From: Planctomycetaceae bacterium | GTDB lineage: Bacteria > Planctomycetota > Planctomycetia > Pirellulales > Pirellulaceae | Direction: 5' to 3' | DNA: 9,600 nt | Assembly: GCA_007124535.1 (NCBI GenBank) | Contig: SLEY01000374.1 | Coordinates: 1 to 9,600, forward strand | Part shown: one piece after another, positions 7,928 through 9,600 of the stretch | How the letters are laid out: each line of letters opens with the position of its first letter | Numbering within the stretch: position 1 is the stretch's first letter | Notes under the pieces: model-generated | Told to the model about the DNA's origin: nothing | The model's database searches: none | The model's input: the letters and a program-made list of their open reading frames with translations, nothing else | Made by a program: the position numbers and the translations under genes

Positions 7928-8983
7928 TCAGAAGCTTCGTTCACCGATCCCACGGCCACTTAACACACTGCCCGAGAAGTTACGCAGGGTTCCCAAGGTG
8001 AGCATGCTGAACCCCATCATCCGTTCCACTGGAGAAAACAGTTTACCCATATTGGTATCCAATGCGACCAGTTTGTTTTCCGCGATGAAGATTCGATCGC
8101 CGGGAAGCACCTGGTAGTTCGTCATCGTCGAGCCCTGTCTGGTAATCGCCACCCAGTCGATGGGCAGAATTTGAATTTCATCCGAATAGGGCGTGGGACG
8201 GGCGATCCAGATATGCTTGGAGGACAGGGCGGACATGCCGCCGATATTGGACATGGCATCCAGGACCGTTTCATTGCCCATGAACGGCATCCGAATGATA
8301 TTGTCCCCCATCCCGGCGCCTTCGGTCACGACATAATAGACCTTGCTGTTGAAGGCGAACATATCGAGGGCGATCTCCGGCTCTTCCAGATACTCTGAGA
8401 GATGGGATTCGATCTTTTCCCGTGCCTGGGGCAGGGTCAGGCCGACCACCGACACGGTTCCATAAACCCCCAGATTTACTTTTCCATCGGGGCCCACCAA
8501 GTGCTGCCCCGCGATCTGTTGCATTCCCGCCATCTGAATCAGCGACATCGTCACCGACGCCCGCCAGTTTTGTCGCAGGAAGAATTCTCGGATCGCTTGT
8601 TCCGCCTCTTCGATCGTCAGGTTGGCGACAGGCACCGTCCCATAACGGGGACCCAGATCAATAGAACCGCCCAATTGAATTATAAAATTTTCACTAATAG
8701 GCGGGTATTCCGGATCGATATTGGTGACTTCGAGGAACACCTGATCGCCGGTACGAAGTCGATAAGGCGGCTTGGGAAGCAATTGGAGCGCTTCGATCGT
8801 CAGGATGTCGGGCGGTTCGATGACGTATTCCGGCATCACGGTCTTGGAGAGTTCCCGCGGCATTCCCGCTTCGATCGCAGTGGTGGCCATCAAGGGGGGC
8901 GTTGGCGAGTGATGCAGCGTCGCGCAGCCCGTACTCAGCAGCAGGGCGAACAACAGGGCGCAAACCGGTTTTGAGCGGAGCAT
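7928..8983 (-). CDS. Polysaccharide export lipoprotein with SLBB domain (Wza-like)
   Basis: The 351-aa product belongs to the Poly_export/SLBB group that forms or gates the outer-membrane exit for polysaccharides. A signal peptide ends in lipobox LSTGC with C20. The first export-like module starts at YVIEPPDILTIEA (53-65) and includes YRLRTGDQVFLEV (74-86). A second has GPDGKVNLGVYGTVSVVGLT (164-183). An SLBB-like fold follows, from SKVYYVVTEGAGMGDN to SNIGGM (about 213-250). The domain closes with YQVLPGDRIFI (290-300), and a C-terminal tail contains FSPVERMMGFSMLTL. E. coli Wza is about 380 aa, so the length is near normal, but a C-terminal amphipathic barrel helix is not obvious. The frame stays open upstream to 9328, but that part runs through the inverted repeat and is not coding. 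ATG 8983 immediately precedes the signal peptide, although no clear Shine-Dalgarno is visible. No glycosyltransferase or tyrosine-kinase gene is in view. Confidence 0.9.
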   Translation of the reverse strand: MLRSKPVCALLFALLLSTGCATLHHSPTPPLMATTAIEAGMPRELSKTVMPEYVIEPPDILTIEALQLLPKPPYRLRTGDQVFLEVTNIDPEYPPISENFIIQLGGSIDLGPRYGTVPVANLTIEEAEQAIREFFLRQNWRASVTMSLIQMAGMQQIAGQHLVGPDGKVNLGVYGTVSVVGLTLPQAREKIESHLSEYLEEPEIALDMFAFNSKVYYVVTEGAGMGDNIIRMPFMGNETVLDAMSNIGGMSALSSKHIWIARPTPYSDEIQILPIDWVAITRQGSTMTNYQVLPGDRIFIAENKLVALDTNMGKLFSPVERMMGFSMLTLGTLRNFSGSVLSGRGIGERSF

Positions 8984-9048
8984 GGCAGCTGACTCATTCG
9001 GGAAATCACAAGGGACGGCGTATCCCGCCGAGCTGACGGAAGCCGGAA

Positions 9049-9066
9049 AACCGTTACAACCGTTAC
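9049..9066. repeat. Perfect 9-bp tandem direct repeat
   Basis: AACCGTTAC occurs twice back to back. It lies 66-83 bases upstream of the export-gene ATG, next to an AT-rich patch, a position that suits an activator or repressor site. Nothing else in the sequence supports regulation. Confidence 0.6.
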
Positions 9067-9193
9067 TATCGGTATATTTTGCCAGGCGGTTGAGAAGAAA
9101 CGGCAACGAGTTTTCCCCAGAACCGGCGCGAGCCTGATAAGGCATTTCTGTGGGGTTCTCTAATGGACCCCGATGGTAGGGAACCCTTGTTTG

Positions 9194-9307
9194 GAGTGCG
9201 GTGGCTGGACGCCGCTTTGGCTGTGCCTTTCTCTCCGCTCCTGCAACTGCAAACGTAGAAAACACAACGCGGCCGCAAAACGAAAGCGGCGTCCAGCCGC
9301 CGCACTC
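9194..9307. repeat. REPIN-like inverted repeat, 25-bp arms
   Basis: The left arm (9194-9218) and right arm (9283-9307) are reverse complements at 24 of 25 positions, the mismatch being T9202. They flank a 64-base spacer. Each arm is itself palindromic: the right arm holds GCGGCG and CGCCGC around a 6-base loop, and the left arm has GCGGTG in place of the first half. Two short palindromes in inverted orientation is the layout of REP doublets (REPINs, BIMEs). I see no target-site duplication and no open frame for a transposase. I recall near-identical arms scattered between genes in planctomycete genomes, sometimes read into spurious hypothetical proteins. It could form a long cruciform in DNA or a hairpin in RNA. 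Confidence 0.8.
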
Positions 9308-9332
9308 AAGAATCACCCCAGCCCCCACTTAT

Positions 9333-9338
9333 AGGAGG
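9333..9338 (+). promoter_or_regulatory. Consensus Shine-Dalgarno AGGAGG
   Basis: AGGAGG lies five bases before the ATG at 9344. It is the best ribosome site in the window, and it supports translation of the short ORF that starts there. Confidence 0.5.
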
Positions 9339-9343
9339 TAGAA

Positions 9344-9478
9344 ATGCAGAGCAAGATGGCCGTTTCTGGTTGGGACCCTGTAGCGTTAGGCCCTTCATGC
9401 GTCAAGATCGACAACAAATTGTCGAGGTTGCCAAAGGAGGGGGGTAAAGGAATGTGTGGCAGAGGAATGGAAAGATGA
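9344..9478 (+). CDS. Small hypothetical ORF with strong ribosome site
   Basis: A 44-codon ORF begins MQSKMAVSGWDPVALG after a consensus AGGAGG with five-base spacing. The product has no recognisable domain, signal peptide or membrane segment. It ends at TGA 9476-9478, inside the start of a second open plus-strand frame that runs off the window. It could be a leader ORF coupled to that gene, or the true N-terminus of it separated by a frameshift; a run of six G (9439-9444) lies in the overlap. It could also be chance. The supporting evidence is the ribosome site alone. Confidence 0.35.
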   Translation: MQSKMAVSGWDPVALGPSCVKIDNKLSRLPKEGGKGMCGRGMER

Positions 9479-9600
9479 TTCGATTACCCACCAATCGGTC
9501 GTACTAATGTCCAACATTGTGGCGAATGATGCCCATTGGTCACCGCTCGCCATGCCTCAAAAAATCCAACCGTGGCTGAAAGAAACCGGCCTGGAACTGT
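9456..9600 (+). CDS. Partial hypothetical protein, 5' end only
   Basis: The plus-strand frame is open from 9390 to the window end without a stop, in a different frame from the small ORF before it. Possible starts are GTG 9456, with AAAGGA four bases upstream, or ATG 9507. The translation includes EEWKDDSITHQSVVLMSNIV and then ANDAHWSPLAMPQKIQPWLK. This looks like ordinary soluble protein, but I do not recognise it. At most 48 residues are visible, so neither the start nor the family can be settled here. Confidence 0.45.
   Translation, partial: MAEEWKDDSITHQSVVLMSNIVANDAHWSPLAMPQKIQPWLKETGLEL

Larger units (their letters stand above)
8984..9343. other. Intergenic region upstream of the export gene
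   Basis: About 360 bases without a supported gene. It contains a perfect 9-bp tandem repeat (9049-9066), a 5-bp stem around 9016-9030, a weak GGGTTC/GAACCC inverted repeat (9153-9158 and 9181-9186) and the REPIN-like element (9194-9307). An AT-rich patch at about 9070-9080 may belong to the export-gene promoter, but I could not find a good -35/-10 pair. Confidence 0.6.

Noticed and set aside
9153..9186. GGGTTC...GAACCC inverted repeat as an operator or terminator
   Set aside because: The stem is six bases with a 22-base loop and no T-run. It is likely by chance in GC-rich sequence.
8984..9328. 115-residue N-terminal extension of the export protein
   Set aside because: It runs through the inverted repeat and would bury the signal peptide and lipobox that begin at ATG 8983.

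Overview
The window reads as a GC-rich chromosomal segment of a planctomycete (Planctomycetota, probably Pirellulales-like). The evidence is a secreted iduronate-2-sulfatase-type sulfatase, a polysaccharide-export/SLBB lipoprotein of planctomycete layout, a COG4867-like VWA protein, a short acidic lipoprotein and an intergenic inverted repeat of a kind I recall from planctomycete genomes. The assignment rests on gene content and recollection, not on a database search.

Left half (10-5338, all minus strand, read right to left): a secreted sulfatase (5338-3836), a large Eco57I/PglX-like N6-adenine DNA methyltransferase (3839-459) and a small CDA-fold base/nucleoside deaminase (462-10). Both junctions are overlapping stop/start codons (GTGATG and ATGA), so the three genes look like one translationally coupled transcription unit. 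This is an odd mix of an exported catabolic enzyme, a cytoplasmic DNA-modifying enzyme and a purine/nucleoside deaminase. The deaminase ends within 12 bases of the window edge, so genes further downstream are not visible.

Middle (5339-5740): about 400 bases without a convincing gene, between the divergent sulfatase and VWA genes. It holds a plausible but weak sulfatase promoter. A 566-aa VWA protein with an intact MIDAS follows on the plus strand (5741-7441), with no AAA+ ATPase partner in view.

Right half: an SLBB/Poly_export lipoprotein (8983-7928) and, 54 bases downstream, a 136-aa acidic lipoprotein (7873-7463) lie on the minus strand and converge on the VWA gene. Both carry lipoboxes and probably act in the envelope. 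Upstream of the export gene is a roughly 360-base intergenic stretch with a perfect 9-bp tandem repeat and a REPIN-like inverted repeat (9194-9307). The right edge holds a short plus-strand ORF with a perfect Shine-Dalgarno, and the overlapping start of a plus-strand reading frame that leaves the window.

No complete known defence system, RNA gene, CRISPR array or transposase is visible. The points most worth following are the coupled sulfatase/methyltransferase/deaminase unit, the REPIN-like element and the SD-led small ORF at the right edge.
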